Source of the DNA: CAWBLP01 sp963789495
Lineage (GTDB): Bacteria; Pseudomonadota; Alphaproteobacteria; Acetobacterales; Acetobacteraceae
Reading direction: 5' to 3'
Length of the DNA stretch: 64,000 bases
Assembly: GCA_963789495.1 (NCBI GenBank)
Contig: CAWBLP010000007.1
Location: forward strand, 1-64,000
The translations under genes were made by a program, and so were the position numbers. Within the stretch, counting starts at the first letter, position 1; each line of letters starts with the position of its first letter. A model generated the notes under the pieces. That model was not told the DNA's origin and ran no database searches. It saw only the letters and a program-made list of their open reading frames with translations. Positions 35,254 through 45,200 of this stretch are shown one piece after another.

Positions 35254-36531
35254 TCAACCCAGCGCGAAGCGCAGCGCGGACAAGCCCGCAATCACCCAGA
35301 CCGCGCCGGCGATGTCGCCGACCCGGCCGGCCAGCAGCTTCACCACGACATAGACGATGAAGCCCAGGCCGATGCCGGTGGCGATCGAGAAGGTGAACGG
35401 TGTCGCCACAGCGACGATCGTCGCAGGCACGTATTCGCTGGCATCGTCCCAGCGCAGGTGTTGCAGGGCGGCGGTCATCAGGCAGGCGACGAACACCAGC
35501 GCCGGCGCGGTGGCGAAGCCCGGGATGGCGGTGGCGATCGGGGCGAACAGCAGGGTGAGCAGGAACAGCGCCGCGACGACGATCGCGGTCAGGCCGGTTC
35601 GCCCGCCCGCCTGGATGCCGGCCGCGCTTTCGATGTAGCTGGTCGTCGTGCTGGTCCCCAGCAGGGCACCGAGGACGGCGCCGCCGCTGTCGGCGAGCAG
35701 CGCCTCGCGCAATTGCGGGACGGTTCCGTCCGGTCGCATCAGTCCGGCACGATGTGTGGTGGCGATCAGCGTGCCGGCGTTGTCCAGCACGTCCACCAGG
35801 AAGAAGGTCAGCACCACCACGGGCACGCCGAGTTTCAGGGCGCCGGCGATGTCGAGCTGGAACAGGGTGGGCATGATCGAAGGCGGCGTCGACACCACGC
35901 CATGCAGCGTGGTCAGCCCGAGCGGGACGCCCAGCAGTGCGGTGACCAGGATGCCGATCAGGATCGAGCCGGTGATGCCGCGTGCCGCCAGTCCGGCCAT
36001 GATCAGGAAGCCGAGGCAGGACAGCAGGGTGGCCGGCGTATCGAGTCTGCCGAGGCTGACCAGGGTGTCGGGATTGGCGGTGACGAGGCCCATTTCATGC
36101 AGGCCGATCAGCCCGAGGAACAGGCCGATGCCGGCGCCGATGCCGAGTTTCAGCGACATCGGGACGGCATTGATCAGCCATTCGCGCACGCGCAGCACGC
36201 TCACGATCAGGAACAGCACGCCGGACAGGAACACCGCGCCCAACGCGGTCTGCCAGGGCACGCCCATGCCCTTGACCACGACGAAGGTGAAATAGGCGTT
36301 CAGCCCCATGCCGGGCGCGAGGGCGAGCGGCAGGTTGGCGAACAGCCCCATGGCGGCGGAGCCGATCGCCGCGGCGACACAGGTGGCGACGAAGGCCGCG
36401 CCGTGGTCGATCCCGGCGGCGGCCATGATGCCGGGATTGACCACGACGATGTAGGCCATGGTCAGATAGGTTGTGATGCCGGCGAGGACTTCCGTGCGGA
36501 CCGTGCTGCCATGCGCCTGCGGGTTGAACAT
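35254..36531 (-). CDS. NCS2-family purine permease (AzgA-like)
   Basis: The 425-residue permease has around 12-14 hydrophobic segments and NCS2 hallmarks. They include TYLTMAYIVVVNPGIMAAAG in segment 1, LPLALAPGMGLNAYFTF, FFLVDVLDNAGTL, and GTSTTTSYIESAAGI (the substrate-binding Gly/Thr/Glu region). This pattern is closest to the AzgA-type hypoxanthine/adenine/guanine transporters. The ATG at 36531 shares a base with the stop of the preceding lactonase gene (TGATG), so the two are translated from one leftward message. Association with a lactonase is odd for a purine importer; a sugar-acid or other substrate cannot be excluded. Confidence 0.8.
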   Translation of the reverse strand: MFNPQAHGSTVRTEVLAGITTYLTMAYIVVVNPGIMAAAGIDHGAAFVATCVAAAIGSAAMGLFANLPLALAPGMGLNAYFTFVVVKGMGVPWQTALGAVFLSGVLFLIVSVLRVREWLINAVPMSLKLGIGAGIGLFLGLIGLHEMGLVTANPDTLVSLGRLDTPATLLSCLGFLIMAGLAARGITGSILIGILVTALLGVPLGLTTLHGVVSTPPSIMPTLFQLDIAGALKLGVPVVVLTFFLVDVLDNAGTLIATTHRAGLMRPDGTVPQLREALLADSGGAVLGALLGTSTTTSYIESAAGIQAGGRTGLTAIVVAALFLLTLLFAPIATAIPGFATAPALVFVACLMTAALQHLRWDDASEYVPATIVAVATPFTFSIATGIGLGFIVYVVVKLLAGRVGDIAGAVWVIAGLSALRFALG

Positions 36532-37469
36532 CAACCGCCCGCGCAGCCTTGCGTGTTCACATACAGCGCGTACAGCCCATGGCTCGCCGCCATGAACAGC
36601 CGATTGCGCCAGCGTCCGCCGAAGCACAGATTGGCGCAACGCTCTGGCAAGGCGATATGGCCGATCGGCGCGGCCTCCGCATTGAAGATGCGCACGCCGT
36701 CGAGGTCGGCGGTGCCCATGCCCCAGCCGCACCAAAGATTGCCGTGGATATCGACGCGGAATCCGTCCGGTGTGCCGGGACCGGCGTCGATGAACACGCG
36801 GTTGTTCGCCAGCTTGGTGCCGTCCACCACATCGAACACGCGGATCAGCCGGTTCGGTTCGGCCCGCGACGCCACCACGTACAGTTTCGATTCATCGGGC
36901 GAGAACGCCAATCCGTTGGGACCCTCCACGTCGTCCGCTACCAGGCTGGCCTCGCCGGTCTGGCCGTCGATGCGATAGACAGCGGTGGGCAGTTCCGGAT
37001 CGAATTTTTCGCCCTCGTAGTAGCCGAGCAATCCGAACGTCGGATCCGTGAACCAGATGGAGCCGTCGGACTTCACCACCAGGTCGTTGGGGGAATTGAG
37101 CCGTTTGCCCCGGTAGCTGTCCATCAGCACGGTTATGCTGCCGTCATATTCGGTGCGGCTGATGCGGCGGCCGCGATGCTCGCAGGTCACCAGCCTGCCC
37201 TGCCGGTCGCGGGTGTTGCCGTTGGCATTGTGCGAGGTCTTGCGGAACACCGAGACGGTGCCGGTCTCCTCCTCCCATTTCAGGATGCGGTCGTTGGGGA
37301 TGTCGCTCCACAGCACGAAGCGGCCGTCACCGAAATACACCGGCCCTTCCGACCAGCGGCAGCCGCTGGCGAGCTGTTCCACCGAGGCGAGCGGGAGGCG
37401 GTATTTGTTGAAGCTGGCATCCATGACCTGGACCGCCGGGTCCGGGTAGCGCTGGCTCGGTTCCCACAT
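36531..37469 (-). CDS. SMP-30/gluconolactonase family protein
   Basis: A 312-residue six-bladed beta-propeller. Metal-binding residues typical of SMP-30 lactonases are recognisable: E41 (WSEGPVY), N128 (NSPNDLVV) and the Asp of GTPDGFRVD. The AGGGGA six bases upstream favours the ATG at 37469 over one eight codons earlier. These enzymes open sugar-acid lactones in the cytoplasm or periplasm; there is no signal peptide here. It is followed without a gap by the NCS2 permease gene. Confidence 0.82.
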   Translation of the reverse strand: MWEPSQRYPDPAVQVMDASFNKYRLPLASVEQLASGCRWSEGPVYFGDGRFVLWSDIPNDRILKWEEETGTVSVFRKTSHNANGNTRDRQGRLVTCEHRGRRISRTEYDGSITVLMDSYRGKRLNSPNDLVVKSDGSIWFTDPTFGLLGYYEGEKFDPELPTAVYRIDGQTGEASLVADDVEGPNGLAFSPDESKLYVVASRAEPNRLIRVFDVVDGTKLANNRVFIDAGPGTPDGFRVDIHGNLWCGWGMGTADLDGVRIFNAEAAPIGHIALPERCANLCFGGRWRNRLFMAASHGLYALYVNTQGCAGG

Positions 37470-37488
37470 TTGCTTTCCCCTATTTGTT

Positions 37489-37565
37489 GTCATGGCCGGG
37501 CGTGACTCCGGCCCTCTGCCCCGATCGTCCGTGTGCAGATGGCCGGGTCAAGTCCCGGCCATGAC
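37489..37565. repeat. Paired-arm palindromic repeat (BIME-like), copy 2
   Basis: Two 30-base arms, 37489-37518 and 37536-37565, are imperfect inverted copies built on GTCATGGCCGGG. They flank a 17-base loop containing CCGATCGTCC. The same arm sequences occur at 18361 (single arm) and 50070-50179 (paired). It lies between the lactonase and enoyl-CoA hydratase genes and could form a strong RNA hairpin. Confidence 0.65.
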
Positions 37566-37650
37566 GCGGAGGGTGCGGCGACGATCCCTGATCTGCCGCC
37601 ATCGCGGCGTCCTGACGCCGTGACCGGGCGCACCCTCGGCCACAGGCCTG

Positions 37651-38454
37651 TCAGCGTCCCCGCCACACCGGCTTGCGCTTCTCCACATAGGCGCGCACGC
37701 CTTCGACGCGGTCCTCGCTCTGATACGGGCTGATCCCTTCGTTCAGGCGCAGCGCAGCATTCACCGGCATGCCGTTCGCCCGCACCGCGGTTTCCTTCAT
37801 GCGCCGCAGCGTGACCGGCGCATTCTCGCAGATCGCCTCGGCCAGTTTCAGCGCTTCGTTCAGCGCCTCGCCCTTCGGCACCACGCGGTTCACCAGGCCC
37901 CAGCGCCGCGCTTCCTCCATGCCGATATACTCGCCGAGATAGAGCAGCTCATAGGCGATCGCCATCGGCACGATCCGCGGCAGCATGACATTGGCAAAAT
38001 GCGCGCCCTTGCCACGCTTCGCTTCCGGCAGGCCGATCAGCGCATGCTCCGCCGCAACCCGCATGTCGCAGGCCAGCGCGAGTTCGCAGCCGCCCGCCAC
38101 GGCGGACCCGTTCAGCGCGGCGATGGTCGGCTTGAAGGTCTCCAGCACCACTTCGTAGACGTAACGCTGGATGCGCGACAGCAACGGCTGGAACGGCTTG
38201 CCGGCGGCATCCGCCTCGGCGCGCTCCTTCAGATCGGCGCCGGCACAGAATGCCCGATCGCCCACCGCGGTCAGGATCACCGCGCGTACCTCGGGATCGG
38301 CATTGGCCTCGACGAAAGCCGTCACCAGCGCATCGGTCAGCGTCGGTGACATCGCGTTGGAGCGGTGCGGGCGGTTGATGGTCAGGATGCGGATATGGCC
38401 GCGATCCTCGATCAGCAGCACCGGCCCGGTGTCGCCTTGCTTCGTGTCGCTCAC
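37651..38454 (-). CDS. Enoyl-CoA hydratase/isomerase (crotonase family)
   Basis: The 267-residue crotonase-fold protein has the oxyanion-hole segments AFCAGADLKE (near residue 72) and GSAVAGGCELALACDMRVA (near residue 111). GLPEAKRGKGA follows, with a Glu where hydratases place the catalytic acid. It would hydrate or isomerise an enoyl-CoA. I place the start at GTG 38454, preceded by GGAGGA; a longer frame upstream has no support. It is transcribed leftward, divergent from the acyl-CoA synthetase/RLP operon across a 138-bp shared promoter region. Confidence 0.88.
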   Translation of the reverse strand: MSDTKQGDTGPVLLIEDRGHIRILTINRPHRSNAMSPTLTDALVTAFVEANADPEVRAVILTAVGDRAFCAGADLKERAEADAAGKPFQPLLSRIQRYVYEVVLETFKPTIAALNGSAVAGGCELALACDMRVAAEHALIGLPEAKRGKGAHFANVMLPRIVPMAIAYELLYLGEYIGMEEARRWGLVNRVVPKGEALNEALKLAEAICENAPVTLRRMKETAVRANGMPVNAALRLNEGISPYQSEDRVEGVRAYVEKRKPVWRGR

Positions 38455-38592
38455 GCAGAGTCCTCCGTTGGCAGCGGCGGGACCATAGACAGCGGGGCAG
38501 GGCGGAGCAATTTGCCAGGGCGGCGCGGCCGGTGGACTCGCCCTGTCCGCGTCGACAGAATGCGCGCCCCTCGCAGACCGGAGCCTTGCCGA

Positions 38593-40641
38593 ATGCCCGA
38601 CCAGACCGCCAAACATGACGCACTGCACGCAATGTTCCACCCACGTGCCGTGGCGGTGATCGGTGCCTCCGACGATACCACCAAGCATGGCTACATCGTG
38701 CTGAACAACGTGCGCGATACAGGTTTCCCAGGCGGCGTCTACGGCATCAGCCGGCGGTTGAAGCAGGTGAACGGCATCCCCTGCTTCCCCGACCTCGCCG
38801 CGGTGCCGGAGCAGGTCGACGTGGCCTTCCTCGCCATACCGGCCGAGGCGGCGGTGCAGGCGGTACGGGACTGCGCGCGCGCCGGGCTGAAGGCGGCAAT
38901 CGTCGGGTCTGCCGGCTATGCCGAAAGCCTGGACGTCAGCGGTACGGAACGCCAGGCGGAACTGGCGCGCATCGCCGCCGAGGAAGGCATCCGCATCGTC
39001 GGACCCAACTGCAACGGCATCTACAACGCGCATCATCCGCTCTCGATCGGCTTCAACACCTCGCATGCGAAGCGTCAACCGCCAGGCGGCATCTCCATAT
39101 TCTCCCATAGCGGCGCCTTGTTCGACGCCATGGCCGGCCGCCTGCGTATGCTCGGCGCCGGCCTGTCGCTGTTCGCCTCCGCCGGCAACGAGGCCGATCT
39201 CTCAGTCCTGGACTACATGGAATACGCGATCGGCCACGCACCGACCCGGGTGATCGCATTGCTGATCGACAGCCTTGACGACGGTCCGCGCTTCCGCCGC
39301 CTGGCCCTGGCGGCGCATGACGTGGGAAAATTCGTGGTCGCCCTGAAGATCGGCAGCTCGGATGCTGGCGCACGAGCCGCGGTGGCGCATTCCTCCCGCA
39401 TGGCCGGCGATTCGGCCGCCTATGACGCGCTGTTGGACGCCTGTGGTGTGTCGCGCGTCGCCACGCTGGAAGGGCTGATGACCGCCGCCGCCCTGCTGGA
39501 CCGCTACGGCCGCCAGCGCGGCGCGCTCGGCGCCATGTCCACCTCCGGCGCCGGCGCGTCGCTGATTGCCGACCGTGCCGCGGCGATGGGCGTTCCGCTC
39601 GCCTCGTTCAGCGAGGACACGCATCGCCAGATCGATACCCAGCGCGTGTTCTCCCGCATCGGCAATCCGCTGGACCTCGGCATCTTCGGCGGCATGCGCC
39701 GCTCCAGCTCGGTGCCGTCCCTGCTGGTCGGCGATGCCGGCGTCGGCGTCTGCCTGGCGCTGGTGCATTCGATGAACCCGTGGCAGGGCGATCCGTACCG
39801 CGCAGCACTCGCCACCGCCCGCGAAACCGCGGGAAAGCCGCTGTTGATCGTTACGCCGGGCGGACTGCCGGACACCGAACGCGCCTGGTACGAAAGCCAC
39901 GGCATGCCGGTGTTCACCGAGACCGACATCGTGCTGGAAGGCATCAGCGCGATGCTGACCGCACCGCCCGATATGCCGCCCGTTACGGCGCCGGCGGACG
40001 CCACGCCGCCCCTGCCGGCGCGTCCGCTCACCGAGCCGGAAAGCCTGCGGCTGCTGGAAAGCTTCGGCGTATCCGTCGTCACCACCAGGGAATGCGCCAG
40101 CCTGGAGCAGGCGCGCGCCGCCGCACAGGCTGCCGGCTGGCCCGTGGTGCTGAAGGGCGTCGTTGAAGGTGTCGCGCACAAGAGTGATCTGGGCCTGGTG
40201 CGCACCAATCTTCGCGATGAGGCCGCATTGGACGCCGCCTATGCGGCGGTGAATTGTCCGCGTGTGATCGTGCAGGCCATGGTGGCGGGCTCGATGGAAG
40301 CCATTGCCGGCATCAGCCGCTCGCCCGGGGTCGGCCTGGTGTTGCTGGCCGGGCTGGGTGGCATCTACGCCGAAGCGCTGCGCGATGTCTGCATCTGGCC
40401 GGTGCCGGTGTCCCGCGCGGCCATCGAACAGCGGCTGTTGCGAAGCAGCCTGGGACGCGTGCTGCACAGTCCGCGCTGGACCCATGGCGATGCCGCGCGC
40501 GGCTTCGTCGATCTGCTGTTGAAACTGCAGGACGTTGCCATGTCACTCGGCGATCGGCTTGAAGCCGTGGACATCAACCCGGTCATGCTTGGCGCCTGCG
40601 GGGCGGTCGCGGTGGATGCGCTGGTGGTGCCGCGCGCATGA
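38593..40641 (+). CDS. NDP/ADP-forming acyl-CoA synthetase-type fusion protein
   Basis: The 682-residue protein fuses a CoA-binding Rossmann domain (FHPRAVAVIGASDDTTKHG, residues 15-33), two succinyl-CoA-ligase-like domains and a C-terminal ATP-grasp domain (from about residue 470; AGWPVVLKGVVEGVAHKSDLG). The His-containing loop AVAHSSRMAGDSAAYDAL corresponds to the phosphohistidine region of ADP-forming acetyl-CoA synthetases, though the usual HTG is HSS here. It would link acyl-CoA cleavage to ATP synthesis or the reverse. Its stop overlaps the start of the RuBisCO-like gene (ATGA), so it leads a three-gene operon. Some relatives with this layout are protein acetyltransferases, but no GNAT domain is present here. 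Confidence 0.8.
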   Translation: MPDQTAKHDALHAMFHPRAVAVIGASDDTTKHGYIVLNNVRDTGFPGGVYGISRRLKQVNGIPCFPDLAAVPEQVDVAFLAIPAEAAVQAVRDCARAGLKAAIVGSAGYAESLDVSGTERQAELARIAAEEGIRIVGPNCNGIYNAHHPLSIGFNTSHAKRQPPGGISIFSHSGALFDAMAGRLRMLGAGLSLFASAGNEADLSVLDYMEYAIGHAPTRVIALLIDSLDDGPRFRRLALAAHDVGKFVVALKIGSSDAGARAAVAHSSRMAGDSAAYDALLDACGVSRVATLEGLMTAAALLDRYGRQRGALGAMSTSGAGASLIADRAAAMGVPLASFSEDTHRQIDTQRVFSRIGNPLDLGIFGGMRRSSSVPSLLVGDAGVGVCLALVHSMNPWQGDPYRAALATARETAGKPLLIVTPGGLPDTERAWYESHGMPVFTETDIVLEGISAMLTAPPDMPPVTAPADATPPLPARPLTEPESLRLLESFGVSVVTTRECASLEQARAAAQAAGWPVVLKGVVEGVAHKSDLGLVRTNLRDEAALDAAYAAVNCPRVIVQAMVAGSMEAIAGISRSPGVGLVLLAGLGGIYAEALRDVCIWPVPVSRAAIEQRLLRSSLGRVLHSPRWTHGDAARGFVDLLLKLQDVAMSLGDRLEAVDINPVMLGACGAVAVDALVVPRA

Positions 40642-41741
40642 CGCAGCGCCTGTCCGTCACCTATCACCTGCGCAGCGACGCGGCGTCGGTCGAGGCACGG
40701 GCACAGGCGATCGCCGTCGAGCAAAGCGTCGAGATGCCGCTGGCGGCGATCGACGCACCCGACATCCTGCGTGACATCGTGGGCGAAGTAGAGGCGATCG
40801 ATGACTGCGGCGAGGGTCGGTTCGCCGTGCGCATCGGCCTGGCGTTGGCGACGGTCGGCCGTGATGCCGGGCAGTTGCTGAACATGCTGTTCGGCAATAC
40901 GTCGTTGCATGATGACGTGGTGCTGCACGACATCGCGTTGTCACCCGCATTGATCGCGCGTTTCACCGGCCCGCACGCCGGCATTTCCGGATTGCGGGCG
41001 CGCGTCGGTGCGGTCGATCGCGCGCTGACCTGTTCGGCGTTGAAGCCGCAGGGACTGTCCGCGGAACGCCTGGCGGACCTGGCGGAACGGTTCGCACTGG
41101 GCGGCGTGGATTACATCAAGGACGATCACGGCCTGGCGGATCAGTCATACAGCCCCTTCGCGGCGCGGGTGCCGGCCTGCGCCGCCGCAGTGGCGCGCGC
41201 GGCCCGCAGCACCGGCCATGCCACCCGCTACATCCCCAGCCTGTCCGGCCATATCGAGCAGATGCGGCAACAGATCATGCTGGCCCGCGGTGCCGGTCTG
41301 AGCTGCGTGATGCTGGCGCCGTTGATTGCCGGTTTCGCCACCATGCAGGCACTGGTGGCGGAATTCCCGGACATGGCATTCTTCGCCCATCCCAGCCTGG
41401 GCGGCGCGGCCCGCATCGCCCCACCTCTGCTGATCGGCATGCTGTTCCGGCTGCTCGGCGCCGATGCCGTGATCTTCCCGAATTTCGGCGGGCGCTTCGG
41501 CTATTCGCCGGAGACCTGCCGCCGGCTCGCTGACAAGGCACGCGATCCGGCCGCCGGCGTGCTGCCAAGCCTGCCGGTGCCGGCGGGCGGCATGACCCTG
41601 GCGCGCGTGCCGGAACTGCTTGACTTCTACGGTTCGGACGCAATGTTGCTGATCGGCGGCAATCTGTTGATGGCGCGCGACAATCTCACCGAGGAGACCG
41701 CCGCCTTCACCCGCGCCGTCGCCAGTCATCGTTACCGGTAG
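40638..41741 (+). CDS. RuBisCO-like protein (form IV)
   Basis: The 367-residue protein has the RuBisCO large-subunit barrel but not the carboxylase active site. Aligned by eye with spinach numbering, N123 (N82), K175 (K136), the carbamylated K201 (K161), D203 (D163), H294 (H251) and the phosphate loops GG317-318 and GG340-341 are kept. K177 is Gln138, E204 is His164, R295 is Pro252, and the loop-6 Lys334 is missing. It is shorter than true RuBisCO (about 450-470). In Rhodospirillum rubrum a form IV protein isomerises 5-methylthioribulose 1-phosphate and works with a cupin; a cupin gene follows here after 7 bases. That function is the leading hypothesis; decarboxylase-type RLPs are the alternative. 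Confidence 0.85.
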   Translation: MTQRLSVTYHLRSDAASVEARAQAIAVEQSVEMPLAAIDAPDILRDIVGEVEAIDDCGEGRFAVRIGLALATVGRDAGQLLNMLFGNTSLHDDVVLHDIALSPALIARFTGPHAGISGLRARVGAVDRALTCSALKPQGLSAERLADLAERFALGGVDYIKDDHGLADQSYSPFAARVPACAAAVARAARSTGHATRYIPSLSGHIEQMRQQIMLARGAGLSCVMLAPLIAGFATMQALVAEFPDMAFFAHPSLGGAARIAPPLLIGMLFRLLGADAVIFPNFGGRFGYSPETCRRLADKARDPAAGVLPSLPVPAGGMTLARVPELLDFYGSDAMLLIGGNLLMARDNLTEETAAFTRAVASHRYR

Positions 41742-41748
41742 GGACCGC

Positions 41749-42207
41749 ATGGATCACGAACACTCACCGCTGCTGCGTGCGTTTCAGGATGGCTATCGCT
41801 GGGATGAGGTTGCGCACCTCCCCTACAAGCAGGACGGCGATGCACCATTCAAGGACATCTCGCGCCAGGTGCTGTTCCACGAACCGGATCTGGGTTGCGA
41901 CCTGCGTTATTTCGAGATGGACACCGGCGGTTATTCCACTCTGGAGCGGCACGAGCATGCCCATGCGGTGATGATCCTGCGCGGGCACGGGGAATGTCTG
42001 CTGGGCGATGCCGTGCGCGACGTGAAACAGTTCGATCTGGTGAGCATCCCGGCCTGGACCTGGCATCAGTTCCGCGCCAATGCCGGCGAGCAACTGGGGT
42101 TCCTGTGCATGGTGAACCAACTGCGCGATCGGCCGCAGCTTCCCACCGAGCAGGAGCTTGCGGCTCTGCGGGCGGTGCCGGCGGTGGCGCGCTTCCTGGA
42201 AGGCTGA
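41749..42207 (+). CDS. Cupin, candidate methylthioxylulose-phosphate methylsulfurylase
   Basis: The 152-residue single-domain cupin has motif 1 with H68-x-H70-x-H72 (TLERHEHAHAVMILRG) and motif 2 with P101 and H106 (SIPAWTWHQFRAN), a metal-binding set. An Asp-Gly turn (LLGDAV) separates them. Position directly after the RuBisCO-like gene matches the pairing known in R. rubrum, where a cupin releases methanethiol from 1-methylthioxylulose 5-phosphate to give DXP. Cys50, Cys83 and Cys120 are present; whether one serves as thiol acceptor cannot be judged. Without that context it would be just a cupin of unknown function. Confidence 0.7.
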   Translation: MDHEHSPLLRAFQDGYRWDEVAHLPYKQDGDAPFKDISRQVLFHEPDLGCDLRYFEMDTGGYSTLERHEHAHAVMILRGHGECLLGDAVRDVKQFDLVSIPAWTWHQFRANAGEQLGFLCMVNQLRDRPQLPTEQELAALRAVPAVARFLEG

Positions 42208-42223
42208 CTGGGATCGCGAGCGA

Positions 42224-45200
42224 TCAGCGGAAATCCCGTGTCGGGACCTTAATGCCGCTGCCCAGTCGCAGGTTCCGCACGTAGATGTCGCGGATCGGCC
42301 GATCGCCAACTCCCTTGCCGTCCCGCTGATCGGGTCCGCCGCCATGCGTTACCTGGTCACCTCGGCCATGCTCCAGCGGAAATTCGCCCTGCCGTTCGCT
42401 GACGCTGCGCAATAGCCCGGAGAGGTTGGTGAGCGTGTCGGCGACGACATGGATCACCTCACCTTCGCGCTGCAGCTTGCCGCGGCAGGCGATCATGCTG
42501 GCGGTGAGGATCAGGCGACGCTGACGGTCGAACACCGAGGGCCAGACAATCAGATTGGCATGGCCGGTCTCATCCTCGATGGTGACGAACAGCACGCCCT
42601 CCGCGCTGCCGGGTCGTTGTCGCACCAGCACGATGCCGGCGACGCTGAGCCGCTGTCCGTCGCGCGCATGGGCCAGATCGGCACAGCGGGTGATGCGTTG
42701 CGCATCCAGATCGGCTCGCAGGAAGGCAACAGGATGTTGCCGCAGACTGAGCCCAACGCTGCGATAGTCCTCCACGACCTGGCGCCCCTGGGTCATGGCG
42801 GGGAGGCTGACGCCCGGTTCCTGATGACCGGCCTTGGTCCGGTCATTTGCCTCCGGTCGAGCGGCGATGCTGGGCCGGACCTGGTCAGGGCGTGATGCGG
42901 CAAGGTCAAACAAGGGCAGGCGTGCATCCGCCAATCCGCGGATCGCCCACAGCGCGTTGCGACGGTCGAGTCCCAATGCCTGGAACGCGTCCGCCTCCGC
43001 CAGGCGTTCCAGTGCGGCAACCGGCACGGCGGCACGACGCCAGACATCCTCCACGGAGTGGTACGGCGCATCGCAGCGGCGCACGACAATTTCGTTGCCG
43101 TGTTGGGTGGCCAGTCCTTTCACCATGCGCAGGCCGAGCCGCACGGCGAAGCTGTGGCCTTGGTTCGGTTCCAGCGTGCAGTCCCATTGCGATTGGTTCA
43201 CGCAGACCGGTCGCACCGCCACATCGTGCAACTGTGCATCGCGTACGATCTGTGCCGGCGCGTAAAATCCCATCGGCTGTGCATTCAGCAATGCGGCGCA
43301 GAAAACGTCCGGATGGTGGCATTTCATCCAGGCCGAGGCGTAGGCGATCAAGGCGAAACTTGCAGCGTGGCTCTCAGGGAAGCCGTAGCTGCCGAAACCT
43401 TCGATCTGGCTGAACGTCTTGTCCGCGAACTCCGGTGTGTAGCCGCGTTCCACCATGCCGGAGATCAGCTTGTCGCGAAATGCGGAGACGCCGCCAGTGA
43501 ACTTGAATGTCGCCATGCTGCGGCGCAGGGCGTCCGCCTCTCCGGGGGTAAATCCGGCGCAGACAATCGCCACCTGCATTGCCTGTTCCTGGAACAGCGG
43601 GACACCGAGGGTTTTTCCCAGCACGCGGCGCAGTTCCGGTGTGGGGTAGACCACGGGTTCGATGCCTTCGCGCCGACGCAGATAGGGATGCACCATGTCG
43701 CCTTGAATCGGGCCTGGGCGCACGATCGCCACCTGGATGACGATGTCGTAGAAGGTGCGCGGTTTCAGTCGGGGCAGCATCGACATCTGCGCCCGCGATT
43801 CGATCTGGAACGTGCCCAGCGTATCGGCCTTGCGAATCATCGCGTAGGTAGCTGGATCTTCCGCTGGTATAGTGGCGAGATCCAGACGTTCCCCGCGGTG
43901 TTGCGCCAGCAGATCGAAGGCCCGTCGCATGCAGCCGAGCATGCCAAGGCCGAGTACATCGACTTTCATGAAGCGCAGGATGTCGATGTCGTCCTTGTCC
44001 CATTCGATGACCTGGCGCTTTTCCATGGCGGCAGGCTCGATCGGAACCAGGTCGTCGAGCCGATCCTCGGTCAGCACGAAACCGCCGGGATGCTGCGACA
44101 GATGGCGCGGGAAGCCGATCAGTTCGCGTGCGAGCTCCAGGGCCAGGCGCAGGCGGCGATCCTGCATGTTGAAATTCAGTTCGGCAGCATGTTCTTCCGC
44201 GACGCCTTCATCGCTCCAGGCCCAGACCTGCGATGAAAGTGCGCCGGTGACGTCTTCGGTCAGGCCGAGTGCTTTGCCGACGTCGCGGATGGCACCGCGG
44301 CCGCGATAGCGGATGACGGTGGCGCACAATGCGGCACGATGGCGGCCATAAGTGTTGTAGACCCATTGGATCACTTCCTCGCGGCGTTCGTGCTCGAAAT
44401 CCACGTCGATGTCGGGGGGTTCCTTGCGTTCGGCGCTGACGAAGCGTTCGAACAGCAGGCCACCGCGGGTGGGATCGATCGAGGTTATACCAAGCACGTA
44501 GCAGACCGCGGAATTGGCGGCGGAGCCGCGGCCCTGGCACAGGATGCCTTGGCTGCGGGCAAAACGGACGATGCTGTGCACCGTCAAGAAATAGGGCGCG
44601 TAGTCCAATTGCGCGATCAGATCGAGCTCATGGTGGAGCTGACGCTGTACGGTGTCCGGCATGCCATCAGGATAGCGGTTTGCGGCACCCTCCCAGGTGA
44701 GATGTTGCAGTGCCTGCTGCGGGGTCTGGCCGGGGATGCGCACTTCATTCGGATACTGGTAGCGCAGCTCGTCGAGCGAGAAGCGGCAGCGCTCGACGAT
44801 TTCGCCGATGCGCGCGATGGCATCGGGATGGCGCGCGAACAGGTGCGCCATTTCCTCGGGCGTTTTCAGATGACGATCGGCGGAGCGTTCGCGGCGGAAG
44901 CCTGCGGCGTCGATCGTGCAGCCTTCGCGGATGCAGGTGAGCACGTCCTGCAGGATGCGGCGCTGCGGTGTGTGATACAGCACGTCGCCCGTGGCGACCG
45001 TGGGGATGCCCGTGTCGTGGGCAAGGTCCGCGACCTGACGCAGGCGGATGGCGTCGTTCGGGTGACGCTGCAGTGTCAGGGCGACGTAGGCGCGGTCTGC
45101 GAAATCGGCTTTCAGGCGCTGCATGTTCTGGATGGTGAGGCTGTTGCACAGGACCGCGATCATGCCATCGCCATGGGCCGTGAGGTCGTGCCAGTGCAGC

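Noticed and set aside
40638..41741. Functional RuBisCO and a Calvin cycle locus
   Set aside because: Key carboxylase residues and the loop-6 Lys are absent, and no prk, cbbS or cbbR is nearby; rpe is a general pentose phosphate gene.
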